This document shows positions 42,986 to 52,015 of a DNA stretch of 64,000 nt, one piece after another. Source of the DNA: JAEYFP01 sp964579795 (GTDB lineage Bacteria > Bacillota > Clostridia > Lachnospirales > Lachnospiraceae); contig CAZOHM010000012.1 in the NCBI GenBank assembly GCA_964579795.1, forward strand, positions 8,734-72,733, written 5' to 3'. The notes under the pieces are model-generated. The model was not told the origin of the DNA and did no database searches. It was given only the letters and a program-made list of their open reading frames with translations. Every line of letters begins with the position of its first letter. Positions within the stretch are counted from its first letter, which is position 1. A program made the position numbers and the translations under genes.

Positions 42986-43873
42986 TTATACTTTTTTACT
43001 TACTAAGTCTTCTACTAACTCCGGTTCTGTTAAATGAATATAATGCGTACTCTTCGTAGCACTTATCCATTGGGAAGCTGTGCTGAAGGTAAGGTATTCC
43101 TTCATGATCTGCTGCCACATGTTTTCTACTTTTTCTGCAAACTCTTTTGTATTGTTTCCAAATAACATGTTTTCTTGTATTGCGAGATTTGAAGCGTGTG
43201 TTACAAGAATCAACGGAATATCCGGAAATTGTCCTTTACTCTGTAAGTGCTTTATGTTCTCATCCATATGCGCCAGCTCATATTCTTCAATAACTGTTTG
43301 GGCATGAACAGGATTTTTTACACAGTTCAAAATATCCTCTGTCTCTTCTTTTGTAAAAGAATGATAATAATAAAATGGCGGTGCTTTTTTTAGCATTGCC
43401 TTTGTGATGAATCCAAGCTTTAATCTGGCAAGTCGATACATGATCTTAAAATTCAGAATTTTATCAACACCGCTCTTTTTATATTCTTCGACAGAAAGCT
43501 TTTCCTTGAACTCATTGTCAGATGCAGACAATGGATCGAGTAAAATCAGTTTTTCTACGATATCCGGATATAATCTGCAAAACTGTTGTGCATATAGTCC
43601 TCCCTGCGAATGTGCCAAAATAATAATTTTTTCTGCATGTGGAATACTCTTAAGCAATTCATGCAATTCTTCCGCAATCTGCTGAGGCTTACGTTTTTCA
43701 GCGGAAGCCTCGCTATGATTAATCCCTGCTCTCTCATATACAAGAACAGTATGATTTTCTTTTGCAAGTAGACCGGCTAATGGCTCCCATTCACCGATGC
43801 AGGACCCAAGTCCCATCTCTACAACAATGTTTACTAATCCCTCTCCAAATATTTGATAATTCAAATTCAGCAT
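42986..43873 (-). CDS. Alpha/beta hydrolase
   Basis: A 295-residue soluble alpha/beta hydrolase. The nucleophile elbow is AHSQGGLYA (Ser about residue 95), preceded by the usual strand order with YERAGINHSEAS. The acid and histidine lie in the last 60 residues (KSTHYIHL). The start at 43873 has GGAGGAT; the codon at 43885 is TTG and lacks spacing. Esterase or peptidase activity is likely; the substrate is unknown. No cofactor motif is seen. Its 3' end is 30 bases from the palindrome of the next operon. Confidence 0.85.
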   Translation of the reverse strand: MLNLNYQIFGEGLVNIVVEMGLGSCIGEWEPLAGLLAKENHTVLVYERAGINHSEASAEKRKPQQIAEELHELLKSIPHAEKIIILAHSQGGLYAQQFCRLYPDIVEKLILLDPLSASDNEFKEKLSVEEYKKSGVDKILNFKIMYRLARLKLGFITKAMLKKAPPFYYYHSFTKEETEDILNCVKNPVHAQTVIEEYELAHMDENIKHLQSKGQFPDIPLILVTHASNLAIQENMLFGNNTKEFAEKVENMWQQIMKEYLTFSTASQWISATKSTHYIHLTEPELVEDLVSKKV

Positions 43874-43960
43874 ATCATCCTCCAAAATATAATCATTCGT
43901 TTTAAGTTTATTTTACACGAATTATTATATTTTTCCAACCATGATTTGCTTTCTTTCATT

Positions 43961-44419
43961 CTATTTAATAGAGATATAAAAATGTACTTCTGCGTTTTCC
44001 ATGTCACTGTTCTGATATTCTTCAAAATCGCAGACATACGTACGCTGTAAATCCTGCATCTGCCATAATTTCTGCCAGAAATCCGCAACTATCTGCTGCA
44101 TATTCCCCTTCACTACAAATCTTGCATACTTACCTGCCGGAATTTTCTTACAAACCATGTTCTCAGAAATCTGATTGGCACTGCCAACTTCACATCCAAC
44201 TGATACACTGTACTCGCTGTTACAGTCACTTTCATATTCTGAATAAATACAGACAGCCTTTTCACTGACTCTGTTATTTATTGTGGAATAGACATCCGGC
44301 TCATAAAACCGCTGCCACAGCCCTCCTATTACAGCTCCCATATCCGGATCGGAATTTTTGGTCCTTGCTGTCAGACATGCGACGATTTTCTCCTGTAGGT
44401 TAATTGTTTCGTAATTCAT
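43961..44419 (-). CDS. GyrI-like / AraC effector-binding-domain protein
   Basis: A 152-residue protein matching the GyrI-like small-molecule-binding domain (SHS2 type), which binds small ligands or inhibits gyrase. Typical segments are NYETINLQEKIVACLTART, EYSVSVGCEV and the final strand AEVHFYISIK. No DNA-binding part is present. It is downstream of the WYL regulator on the same strand, separated by about 100 bases that hold a strong inverted repeat. Such pairs may sense and respond to a common ligand. Confidence 0.82.
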   Translation of the reverse strand: MNYETINLQEKIVACLTARTKNSDPDMGAVIGGLWQRFYEPDVYSTINNRVSEKAVCIYSEYESDCNSEYSVSVGCEVGSANQISENMVCKKIPAGKYARFVVKGNMQQIVADFWQKLWQMQDLQRTYVCDFEEYQNSDMENAEVHFYISIK

Positions 44420-44462
44420 ATGTTACCTCCTGTTTGTTTTGATACAGGAAGTATACCAATAA

Positions 44463-44488
44463 TAACCTGACATATGTATGTCAGGTTA
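44463..44488. promoter_or_regulatory. Perfect 11-bp inverted repeat, probable WYL-regulator operator
   Basis: TAACCTGACAT, four bases, ATGTCAGGTTA. It lies between the WYL regulator and the GyrI-like gene and could be an operator of the latter's promoter. As a hairpin it could also terminate the WYL transcript, but on the minus strand no U-run follows. Confidence 0.6.
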
Positions 44489-44517
44489 TATAATTATATT
44501 TTTTAATTTTTTGTGAT

Positions 44518-45423
44518 TTACTTATTTATCATTATCATTTTATCCAGCAGCTTTGCATAGCTTTGTCTCAACTCAGGTGGCTCCAATATTTCAAGCTTAT
44601 CACCAAATCCAAGAAAATACTGGAGCAGCCATTCTCTGTTTCCATTGAAATCGTACTCTACAATATAACTGTCGTCCTTTGTTTCTGTAATCTGTTCACG
44701 AAGCTCATCTAAAACACGATATCCCGCCTCTATGGAAATCTTAAGTTTCACATGGAATTGTTCTTCATTGCTCTCCTGATAATTCTTTTGAACAGTATCC
44801 CGCATATTTTTTCTTTCAAATGGCTCTCCATCTGACTGTGGCTGTTCTATGCGAGACAGCTTAAAGAAACGATAATCTGCTTTTATCCTGCAATACGCAA
44901 ATAAATACCAGCTTTGCCCTTTGAATACAAGTTTATACGGCTCAACCGTTCGTTTGCTGCCTTCTCCCTTTGTATTCACATAGTAAAATGTCATCGTTTT
45001 GGATTTTTGAATGCTTTCGCGTATTACGGAAAACAATTCTTTTTCTGTATCATTATTTCTCCACGAAGAAAAGTCTATTTCTATCCAGTCATCAATACTT
45101 TTCTGAAAAATTCCCTTCAATTTGGACAAAGGTTCTGCCACATCCTCCTGACCGGTTGCCTTTAAACTCTGCAGTGCCATTACAATCTGAGACTGCTCTG
45201 TGTCTGTCAGCAAGGTTCTATTCAATGCATACTGTTCCATTAAATATATTCCACCCTGTTTTCCCTGCAGCGTATAGATTGGAATACCACAGGCTGACAA
45301 AACATCAAGATCTCTATAAATCGTTCGAACAGATACCTCAAAGCGGCTGGCAAGTTCTGCTGCTGTAACAAACTTTCTCTCCAGCAGGATAAATGTTATT
45401 TCAAATAATCTCTCTGTTTTCAT
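44518..45423 (-). CDS. YafY/DeoR-type HTH and WYL-domain regulator
   Basis: A 301-residue regulator. Residues about 1-60 form an HTH_11 winged helix (TAAELASRFEVSVRTIYRDLDVLSACGIPIYT), and about 140-220 a WYL domain with GQSWYLFAYCRIKADYRFFKLSRI; the C-terminal part is the WCX extension. WYL domains sense nucleotides or other ligands. AGAGGAAAC precedes the ATG. A perfect palindrome lies just after the gene, in front of the GyrI-like gene, its probable target. Confidence 0.9.
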   Translation of the reverse strand: MKTERLFEITFILLERKFVTAAELASRFEVSVRTIYRDLDVLSACGIPIYTLQGKQGGIYLMEQYALNRTLLTDTEQSQIVMALQSLKATGQEDVAEPLSKLKGIFQKSIDDWIEIDFSSWRNNDTEKELFSVIRESIQKSKTMTFYYVNTKGEGSKRTVEPYKLVFKGQSWYLFAYCRIKADYRFFKLSRIEQPQSDGEPFERKNMRDTVQKNYQESNEEQFHVKLKISIEAGYRVLDELREQITETKDDSYIVEYDFNGNREWLLQYFLGFGDKLEILEPPELRQSYAKLLDKMIMINK

Positions 45424-45472
45424 CGTTTTGTTTCCTCTATAGAAATTCTATAAATTCAGTTGTTCCTATAAA

Positions 45473-46708
45473 CTATAAATTCCTCATTTTCAAGTCTGCA
45501 ACAAGCTGCACATAAAATTCCCTGACATCAAAATCCGGTATATTCTCTCTATTCAAGTCAATCATATCCCCATGTGAAATTCCGCGGTTCCCGGAAACAG
45601 TAAGCAATCTGTATCGCTCTCCCCATACAAAGGATTTTTCTGATACTAGTCCATCATTGGCTCCGTCAAAATATTTTACAAGCGAATATGTAAAATTCAA
45701 TGGAAATTTCCCGCTGACAGCCTTATTAAGTTTGGAGCCGATGCTTTGACAGAAAATTTCGTCATATATATGTTCCTCAGACTCCCTGTCCATTTTCTCT
45801 GTAAGCTGTGTACACCTGCTCGCTGTCAAATCATATACTGCTTTCATAAAATCAGGTCTCGCATCTCCCAGTCTTCTCAATGCACCATTATACATACCTG
45901 CTATCTGTTCCTGTGACTTTTGAGGTATTTTTGTCAGCAGATAATCCGCAAATTCACAGCCCTTATGTGGAGTGTTTATCGTTGTTATTGACGCCACATA
46001 TGGCGCTACACCACACAGACTGACTGCATACCTGCAATCCAGACCGCCCTTTGAATGAGCAATCACATTAACCTTCTCACAACCGGTTTCCTCAAGAATC
46101 TGTTTGATTCTTATCACCAGCTCCTTGGCACTTTCTTCAACCGACTCGGCTGACTGTTGATTTCCATAGTAAACTCTCGCACCATTTTTTATCAATTCAT
46201 CTGGAATACGTCCCCAATAATTCAGATACTTAAAATCCCTAAAAAATACACCATGTACAAGCAGAACAGGATATTGAGTCTGACAGATTTTATCCATTTT
46301 TCTCTGCTCATTGACTGCTTCCTTTTCTGTTTCAAACCGGACCTCGGCTGATACGATTTGAATTAGCCTAAACAAAATAACCAAATGGACAATCGGTATC
46401 AGACCACACACTAATCCAAGTATTCGATAGTTAATTCCAAGCTGTACAGATGTACAGTAAACACAAATTATCCCGGTCCAGAAAATCAGTGACTCAATAC
46501 AAATACACAATATAAGCCAGCCAAGCCATGCCAGTATACTCTGTGGAAGCAGTTTAACTCCTGCAAAGATTAATAATACTGCCGCTGCGATGCTCGTTAT
46601 GCAAAACAGCTTCAGACATATCACTCCTGCTTTGCATACTTGAAGTCTACCGTTATTGGTATGATATCGTTTCCTTTTTTTCGAGTTATCTGCTGTTTCC
46701 GTCTCCAT
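45473..46708 (-). CDS. Membrane-anchored alpha/beta hydrolase (lipase-like)
   Basis: A 411-residue protein with three hydrophobic helices (about residues 30-50, 58-82, 92-118) and a C-terminal triacylglycerol-lipase-like domain. It has the oxyanion motif PVLLVHGVFF and nucleophile elbow IAHSKGGLD, the catalytic Asp probably in YFDGANDGLVS, and a late His (GISHGDMID). It could hydrolyse lipids at the membrane. Its start overlaps the end of the upstream membrane protein gene by 23 bases, so the two are coupled. Confidence 0.86.
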   Translation of the reverse strand: METETADNSKKRKRYHTNNGRLQVCKAGVICLKLFCITSIAAAVLLIFAGVKLLPQSILAWLGWLILCICIESLIFWTGIICVYCTSVQLGINYRILGLVCGLIPIVHLVILFRLIQIVSAEVRFETEKEAVNEQRKMDKICQTQYPVLLVHGVFFRDFKYLNYWGRIPDELIKNGARVYYGNQQSAESVEESAKELVIRIKQILEETGCEKVNVIAHSKGGLDCRYAVSLCGVAPYVASITTINTPHKGCEFADYLLTKIPQKSQEQIAGMYNGALRRLGDARPDFMKAVYDLTASRCTQLTEKMDRESEEHIYDEIFCQSIGSKLNKAVSGKFPLNFTYSLVKYFDGANDGLVSEKSFVWGERYRLLTVSGNRGISHGDMIDLNRENIPDFDVREFYVQLVADLKMRNL

Positions 46709-47276
46709 CTGTATACTTCTCCAAATTACTTTTTTTATTTAGTCTGGCCGTCACAATTCTATAAATAAATCCCGCTGCAAAAAAAGCTGCCCATATTCTA
46801 ATACACCACAACTTGCTTTGTGTAGACACTGACGCTGTTTGTATGAAATCCGTATGTACTGTCTGATATGACTTAATCGTAATCATAAGTAAACTGTTCT
46901 CTATACAATCAAATACACCTCGACCAATCGATACACAAATCATAATTATTCGTACAGCTCTCTCCCATAAATTACCGTTTTTGGAAAACAACATACCTGA
47001 AATCATACATTGAAACATTCCAAAAAACAATACAAATCCAAAATCTGCAAAATAATACTTATTATAGCTTTCCAGCAAATCGGGGGGCATACATTCAAGC
47101 TGTCTGGCAACAATTTCAGCATCATACGACTTCATGTCAAATGTTCCATATCCATCATTATGCTTCTCTACTTCACTACTTCCCCATGAGCTGAATTCCA
47201 CCCAATAGAAACTTAACAGGAACGCAATTGTTATCACAATCCTATATACTTTTTTGTTTTTGATTATCTGCTTCAT
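46686..47276 (-). CDS. Membrane protein coupled to the lipase, function unknown
   Basis: A 196-residue protein with an N-terminal hydrophobic helix, a soluble extracytoplasmic part (about residues 35-75), and about three further helices. No family recognised. The start at 47276 follows GGAGGATATAAGT; the upstream in-frame ATG at 47291 precedes that site. Translationally coupled to the lipase-like gene, and transcribed from a promoter with two TetR-type palindromes. Confidence 0.7.
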   Translation of the reverse strand: MKQIIKNKKVYRIVITIAFLLSFYWVEFSSWGSSEVEKHNDGYGTFDMKSYDAEIVARQLECMPPDLLESYNKYYFADFGFVLFFGMFQCMISGMLFSKNGNLWERAVRIIMICVSIGRGVFDCIENSLLMITIKSYQTVHTDFIQTASVSTQSKLWCIRIWAAFFAAGFIYRIVTARLNKKSNLEKYTDGDGNSR

Positions 47277-47330
47277 ACTTATATCCTCCAAATTTTTATA
47301 CTATGTTTACAAGTCTCACCCATTTTTAAG

Positions 47331-47380
47331 GTGAGCACCTGCTTACCATTAGTATAGTGAGCGAGTGCTTACTTTGTCAA
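47331..47380 (-). promoter_or_regulatory. Promoter with twin TetR-type operators (orphan)
   Basis: Minus-strand TTGACA (47375-47380), 18-base spacer, TATACT (47351-47356). Two imperfect palindromes of the same 16-base type, GTGAGCACCTGCTTAC (47331-47346) and GTGAGCGAGTGCTTAC (47357-47372), match the GTGAGC-N4-GCTYAC pattern of TetR repressors. One fills the spacer and one lies past the -10 box. No TetR gene is in the window. Confidence 0.75.
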
Positions 47381-48001
47381 GATATTTTCTGATCTTCTCT
47401 TTTCATCCAGCAGAATCCATTCATCCAGTGTCAATGGTTCATAATCTGAAAACATACAAAAGCAGTTAATCATATTGCAGGAAACAGAGATCAGTTCCTC
47501 ATTTTCACGTGATTTGCGTTTACTCTCTCTTGTTTCCTGCAAAAATTTATTTACCAAGTATTCATCAAATGTATCATGAACATGTCCATACAGCATATAC
47601 GCTTTTGGATTTCCATTTTTGTCTTTGTGAAACTGGCCATTGTAGCAGAATACTGGATAGTGGCAAAGAATCACTTTACGTTTCTCATCATTTACTTCTC
47701 TGTAGGAATCAATCCAATGAAACCTTTCTGCATGGAAGCTCTTATCCTGTAAATATTTATCATGATTTCCCTGTATTAAATACAGTTCACCATTCAGCTG
47801 TTCCAGTATTTCATTTGTCTCTTTTCCTTTTCCAATGGAAAAGTCTCCAAGAATTACTACATCATCATTCTTACGCACTTTTGCGTTCCATTTGGAAATC
47901 ATATACTGATGCATCATTTCAACACTGTCAAAACCACGCTTGTCCATATGTTGATTCAGTGCTTGATGAAAAAAGTGTAAATCCGAAATATAATATCTCA
48001 T
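47369..48001 (-). CDS. Metallophosphoesterase
   Basis: A 210-residue calcineurin-type phosphoesterase with all metal-site motifs: YISDLHF, GDFSIGKG, GNHDK, CHYP and GHVHDT. Small stand-alone proteins like this act on phosphodiesters or on nucleotides; substrate unknown. The gene ends inside the promoter of the next minus-strand operon and follows the DNA-glycosylase gene after 24 bases. Confidence 0.93.
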   Translation of the reverse strand: MRYYISDLHFFHQALNQHMDKRGFDSVEMMHQYMISKWNAKVRKNDDVVILGDFSIGKGKETNEILEQLNGELYLIQGNHDKYLQDKSFHAERFHWIDSYREVNDEKRKVILCHYPVFCYNGQFHKDKNGNPKAYMLYGHVHDTFDEYLVNKFLQETRESKRKSRENEELISVSCNMINCFCMFSDYEPLTLDEWILLDEKRRSENILTK

Positions 48002-48025
48002 GTTTATCTGCTGCTCCCTTTATTG

Positions 48026-48514
48026 TTACAGTTTCTCACGCCAGTATGTGACAAGCTTCTCCAGACTCCATGCTGCGTTTGCCGGACTGGTTGATGGCAT
48101 TTTATAAACAGTAGGGAAATCTTCCATGCAATAGTATTTGCAAAAAAAATCGTAGGCTTTCCCACCATTAATCAATATACGCTGGATTGGAGCATGCTTT
48201 GTAATTCGTGTAATATCGTTGACTTGAATATTTTGAATAGAGCTGTCACTTGAGCCTTTGATTTCACAGGATGCTATCACATCCCATACAGCAATATGGT
48301 TGCGTAAAAGAAACGCCTTCTTCTCGTCCACCGTTTCTGGTATCTTTTCATCTTTTATCTGTGCAAGCATTTTCCAGAATCTATTTTGCGGATGTCCATA
48401 AAAAAACTGACTTTCTCTTGATTTTACAGACGGAAAGGAGCCAAGAATTAGTATTCTCGCTCCTTCGTCATAAACTGGTTCTATCGTATGTTCTGCGTGC
48501 TTAAATTCTGTCAT
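48026..48514 (-). CDS. DNA-deoxyinosine/uracil glycosylase (UDG family 6-like)
   Basis: A 162-residue member of the uracil-DNA glycosylase superfamily, close to the hypoxanthine-DNA glycosylases. Motif I is ILGSFPSVKSRES followed by FFYGHPQNRFWKML, and motif II PSTSPANA. It lacks a catalytic Asp in motif I, as family 6 does, so hypoxanthine or deoxyinosine removal is predicted. It lies six bases after the transglutaminase gene. Confidence 0.85.
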   Translation of the reverse strand: MTEFKHAEHTIEPVYDEGARILILGSFPSVKSRESQFFYGHPQNRFWKMLAQIKDEKIPETVDEKKAFLLRNHIAVWDVIASCEIKGSSDSSIQNIQVNDITRITKHAPIQRILINGGKAYDFFCKYYCMEDFPTVYKMPSTSPANAAWSLEKLVTYWREKL

Positions 48515-48520
48515 AACAGC

Positions 48521-50842
48521 TTACCTGTGGGCTTTTATCTTTGCCCTTACTATATCATAAATGACATGCAATGAAAATCTCTGTTTTCTTCTCTCTTTTA
48601 AGGATTGTTGTAACAAAAGCTGTTGTTCCTTTGCTTTTTGCAGACACTCTTCTGTAACGGGTGCTTCTCCGTATACATATGCCTCATAATCATGTAAAAA
48701 ATCCAGTGCCGCTTCAGGAAGTACTCCCTGAGCCCTTGCTTTCAGCTCTGAAAATGTCTCAGCCAATCCACGTTCTATATGAAACTTTTGCAGCAAAACA
48801 AGATTTCTTTTAATCTCTATCATGTATCTCTCTTCTGTATTCATACGACGATACCGAAAACTAAAAATCATTCTCTCCAAAACAAAGCAAATTGTTGCCA
48901 TGACGAAAATCATGCCAAGTGTAATTCCGACAATCTTTAAAAAAATAACTGTTCGCTGAATATCATATTCTGATTCATTATCATCTTGCTTCTTATCTTC
49001 CTGTTCCTCCTGTTCTTCATGCCCCCCATAACCATATGGTTTTCCTGCTGTGCCCGCATATGCTGTTCCACCGATATCCCATGGTGTATAACGGATTTCG
49101 GCATACCCCGGTGTTGGTTCAAACGGAACCCATCCAAACCCTGCTATATATACTTCCGGCCATGCATGTGAATTGCCTGAATACACCGAAACCGCTTTGT
49201 CAGCGTGGGTTGCAATGCTAAATCCTTCTACATATCTTGCCGGAATTCCCTCTGCCCTTGCAAGCAGAACAAATGCTGTTGCAAAATAAGAACAATAGCC
49301 TTCCTTCTTCTCGAGAAAATAATCAAGAAACTCGCCCGAACTTTTTATTTTTGAAGGAACCGCTCCCGGTATTCTCGTATATGTATAGGAAGACAACTCC
49401 TTCTCAATTGCTTGTAGTTTTCCTATTTCGGTTGTTTCATTCTTTGTGATTTGTTCAAGATAATCAGCTGCCTTTTCAGAGAGAACGACGTCTGTCTGAT
49501 TGTGCATGGCTATCTCTTGACGATAGGCTTGAAGCTCAGCCAGTGTCGGTCTATGTTCAGACGCAGGAATTGTCCTTGCCACAACTGTATTCCACAGCTC
49601 TTCGTTTTCTGGCTTCTGCTCTTCCATATATTCGTATAAAGCAGGCTGATCCAGATTTAACTGCGTAAATGACAGCTCATAATCTGTTCCGTATCCTTGT
49701 TTTTTCTGAAACTCAAATTCTCTGTCTTGTGTATATGCTTTTTCACAATCAATTTTCTGCGTCTTAAGCGGTGCAAATAAGTATCCGGATTGGAAAAATC
49801 GATATCTTACTGCTAATTTTGTCTCATCAGCAAAATTTGCCCTGATGCCATCATATCGTTCAAGTGCATACAATGTCTCAAGCGTATCCATTAACCGTTC
49901 ATTTTGAAGGGTATTTTCTCTGGCACTCCACGCATGTCCATCAAAGCTGTCATATATTTTTCCAACCAGATACACATTCGTTTTTAAACGTTTTGATCCC
50001 TGTACAATCATAATCTGCTGCTTTGTATCCAGTATGTTTCCCTTTATCTCACCCGTTTCAGATGCACCTGCAAAATCTATATCAAATTCTTCAGCATTTC
50101 CATTTGTAATATCCTCTACAACAGTTATGACTGATTCACGAACAGTTTCATATGCTTTTTTTACGATTTTCCAGTCATATGGTTTTTCAAATGCAGGAAG
50201 CAGAGAAAGTATCAGTAAATAGAGTATGCAAAAGGGAAGTATCCAGAGCATATATAATTTGCGCTCTCCGCTTTTTTCCTTTGGCCAGTGGCACTTAGTC
50301 CATTCAATATAACTCAGCAAACCATACCATATTATGAATACTGTCCCCATATGGCTTATTGATTTCCGAAGAAACATACAGATAAGCAATGCAACAATCA
50401 ATATACCTGCTAACACATATCGTATTTTCTGAAACCGCTCAAGAAGAACCTCCATAAAATAGCAGATAAGTGCAACTAAAACAGTCTGGAAAAGTTCATA
50501 TGCAGGCTGCTGATCAATATAATATGCATTAGGACCTGTCAGCCATCCGAAATAGCCACTGAAAAATCCCCATATATTAGCGGGTTTAACAAATATAAAA
50601 AGAGCAATTACAGCAGCTAGAAAACAAATTCCATAAAGAAGCCTTCCTTTTAAGCTGAGAAGCCTCCATAAGACTATTAATCCAAGTGCCACTATTCCAA
50701 GAAGAAAATGACGAACACCAAGCTCTGCAATTCCAATTAATCCACCTGCTGCCGCTAATACAATACACAAAAAAAGAACAGCGTAGACAACCCTGTATAA
50801 CTCTTCACTCAAATTTGCCTTTTTGCGTTCATTTTTACTCAT
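48521..50842 (-). CDS. Transglutaminase-domain membrane protein
   Basis: A 773-residue protein with about six helices in the first 210 residues, an extracytoplasmic region containing a transglutaminase-like domain (residues about 460-600), and one late helix (near 650-675). The catalytic triad is plausible: Cys in EGYCSYFATA, His in NSHAWPEV and Asp/Glu nearby (FGWVPFEPTPGY). Its start overlaps the DUF58 stop by four bases (ATGA). Such proteins, coded with MoxR and DUF58, form a widespread membrane cluster of unsettled function. Confidence 0.92.
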   Translation of the reverse strand: MSKNERKKANLSEELYRVVYAVLFLCIVLAAAGGLIGIAELGVRHFLLGIVALGLIVLWRLLSLKGRLLYGICFLAAVIALFIFVKPANIWGFFSGYFGWLTGPNAYYIDQQPAYELFQTVLVALICYFMEVLLERFQKIRYVLAGILIVALLICMFLRKSISHMGTVFIIWYGLLSYIEWTKCHWPKEKSGERKLYMLWILPFCILYLLILSLLPAFEKPYDWKIVKKAYETVRESVITVVEDITNGNAEEFDIDFAGASETGEIKGNILDTKQQIMIVQGSKRLKTNVYLVGKIYDSFDGHAWSARENTLQNERLMDTLETLYALERYDGIRANFADETKLAVRYRFFQSGYLFAPLKTQKIDCEKAYTQDREFEFQKKQGYGTDYELSFTQLNLDQPALYEYMEEQKPENEELWNTVVARTIPASEHRPTLAELQAYRQEIAMHNQTDVVLSEKAADYLEQITKNETTEIGKLQAIEKELSSYTYTRIPGAVPSKIKSSGEFLDYFLEKKEGYCSYFATAFVLLARAEGIPARYVEGFSIATHADKAVSVYSGNSHAWPEVYIAGFGWVPFEPTPGYAEIRYTPWDIGGTAYAGTAGKPYGYGGHEEQEEQEDKKQDDNESEYDIQRTVIFLKIVGITLGMIFVMATICFVLERMIFSFRYRRMNTEERYMIEIKRNLVLLQKFHIERGLAETFSELKARAQGVLPEAALDFLHDYEAYVYGEAPVTEECLQKAKEQQLLLQQSLKERRKQRFSLHVIYDIVRAKIKAHR

Positions 50843-52002
50843 AGCACATCCTTCAACTCTGCATTTGGATCTACAACGATAATTCTCAATCGTTCATTGC
50901 CCTTTTTTAGCAGTAATTCAATATCTTGATCTGTTACAACATAAAGAACAATCAATACTCCAAGATTCAGCAGTGGCTCAAGCATAACCAGCATTTCATC
51001 AGTAATATCCTGCATCACACCTATTAATATTTTGCTCTGTTGTTTCATACATTGCTCGAGTACTTTTTGAAGCTGCTGCTTTGAATCGATTTCTGTATTG
51101 AAATACATTGCAGAAACACTTTGATAAAGTGCATCATACTCCTGCAGATTTCTAATAACACGATTTTCTGCCTGTTGTCCATTAAGCATGGAAAATGAAA
51201 TATTTCTTTCCACAAAAAACAAGCCTAATGCAAGTGTCAATTCCAACATCTGATTTTCAACAGGCAGATATTCCAGCTTTTCCTTACTGTATCTCTTACT
51301 ATCCATATAAATTGAAATAAGCTGTTTTTCTTCCCCGATACGTTTTCGCGTCATCAGCTTCTGTTCTCGTGCAGAAGCTTTCCAGTTAATATACTTAAGG
51401 GGATCTCCCTGCATATATTCTCTTACAACCACATCTGGCTCTGTATTGGAAAAATAGTTTTCATTTTGAGACACCGATACAAAATCAGAAATACTTCGCA
51501 GCTCCTCCAAATGAATCATTCTTGGCTGTACCTGTGCCTTAATCGTCTCTCGAAGTACGTACTTAAAAGAAAACAGACGAAAGAAATCTGTAATAGTCAC
51601 TTCTTTTATGCCTACCTCATATTCCCCACGATATTTGCAGACAAGGCGCGTTTCATAAGTAAAACGGTCTTTTGGAAGCAGCTCATATTCCATATCCTCT
51701 GAAATATTTTCTACATAGGAAAGCGATGAAAACAGCTTTGTCTTTACACTTGCAAAACCATACTTATCCTCATTCTGCAGAACAAAATAGTATGGCACTG
51801 CCTGCCTGCAGACAATATATCTGCTATTAATCTGTTGAAAAATCCTGAAACGGAAGAATACACATAAAATATATATTAAAGAAATGAGTGGAATCAAGGA
51901 TACACCAAAAAACAGTCCATAACTAACTGCTCCGCCATAAAAGCTAATAAAAATCAAAGATACTACCCACAACCCCAGTAGAATGCCTCTGCGTAGTCGC
52001 AT
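50839..52002 (-). CDS. DUF58 domain protein
   Basis: A 387-residue protein with two N-terminal helices (about residues 8-47) and a DUF58 domain with the typical EYMQGDPLKYINWKASAREQKLMTRKR (about 195-222). DUF58 proteins pair with MoxR ATPases and are linked to protein assembly or oxidative maturation. The C-terminus has a von Willebrand-like fold (SIYMDSKRYSK). Third gene of the antiporter-moxR-DUF58-TGase run. Confidence 0.92.
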   Translation of the reverse strand: MRLRRGILLGLWVVSLIFISFYGGAVSYGLFFGVSLIPLISLIYILCVFFRFRIFQQINSRYIVCRQAVPYYFVLQNEDKYGFASVKTKLFSSLSYVENISEDMEYELLPKDRFTYETRLVCKYRGEYEVGIKEVTITDFFRLFSFKYVLRETIKAQVQPRMIHLEELRSISDFVSVSQNENYFSNTEPDVVVREYMQGDPLKYINWKASAREQKLMTRKRIGEEKQLISIYMDSKRYSKEKLEYLPVENQMLELTLALGLFFVERNISFSMLNGQQAENRVIRNLQEYDALYQSVSAMYFNTEIDSKQQLQKVLEQCMKQQSKILIGVMQDITDEMLVMLEPLLNLGVLIVLYVVTDQDIELLLKKGNERLRIIVVDPNAELKDVL

Positions 52003-52015
52003 GTCTGCCTCCTTG

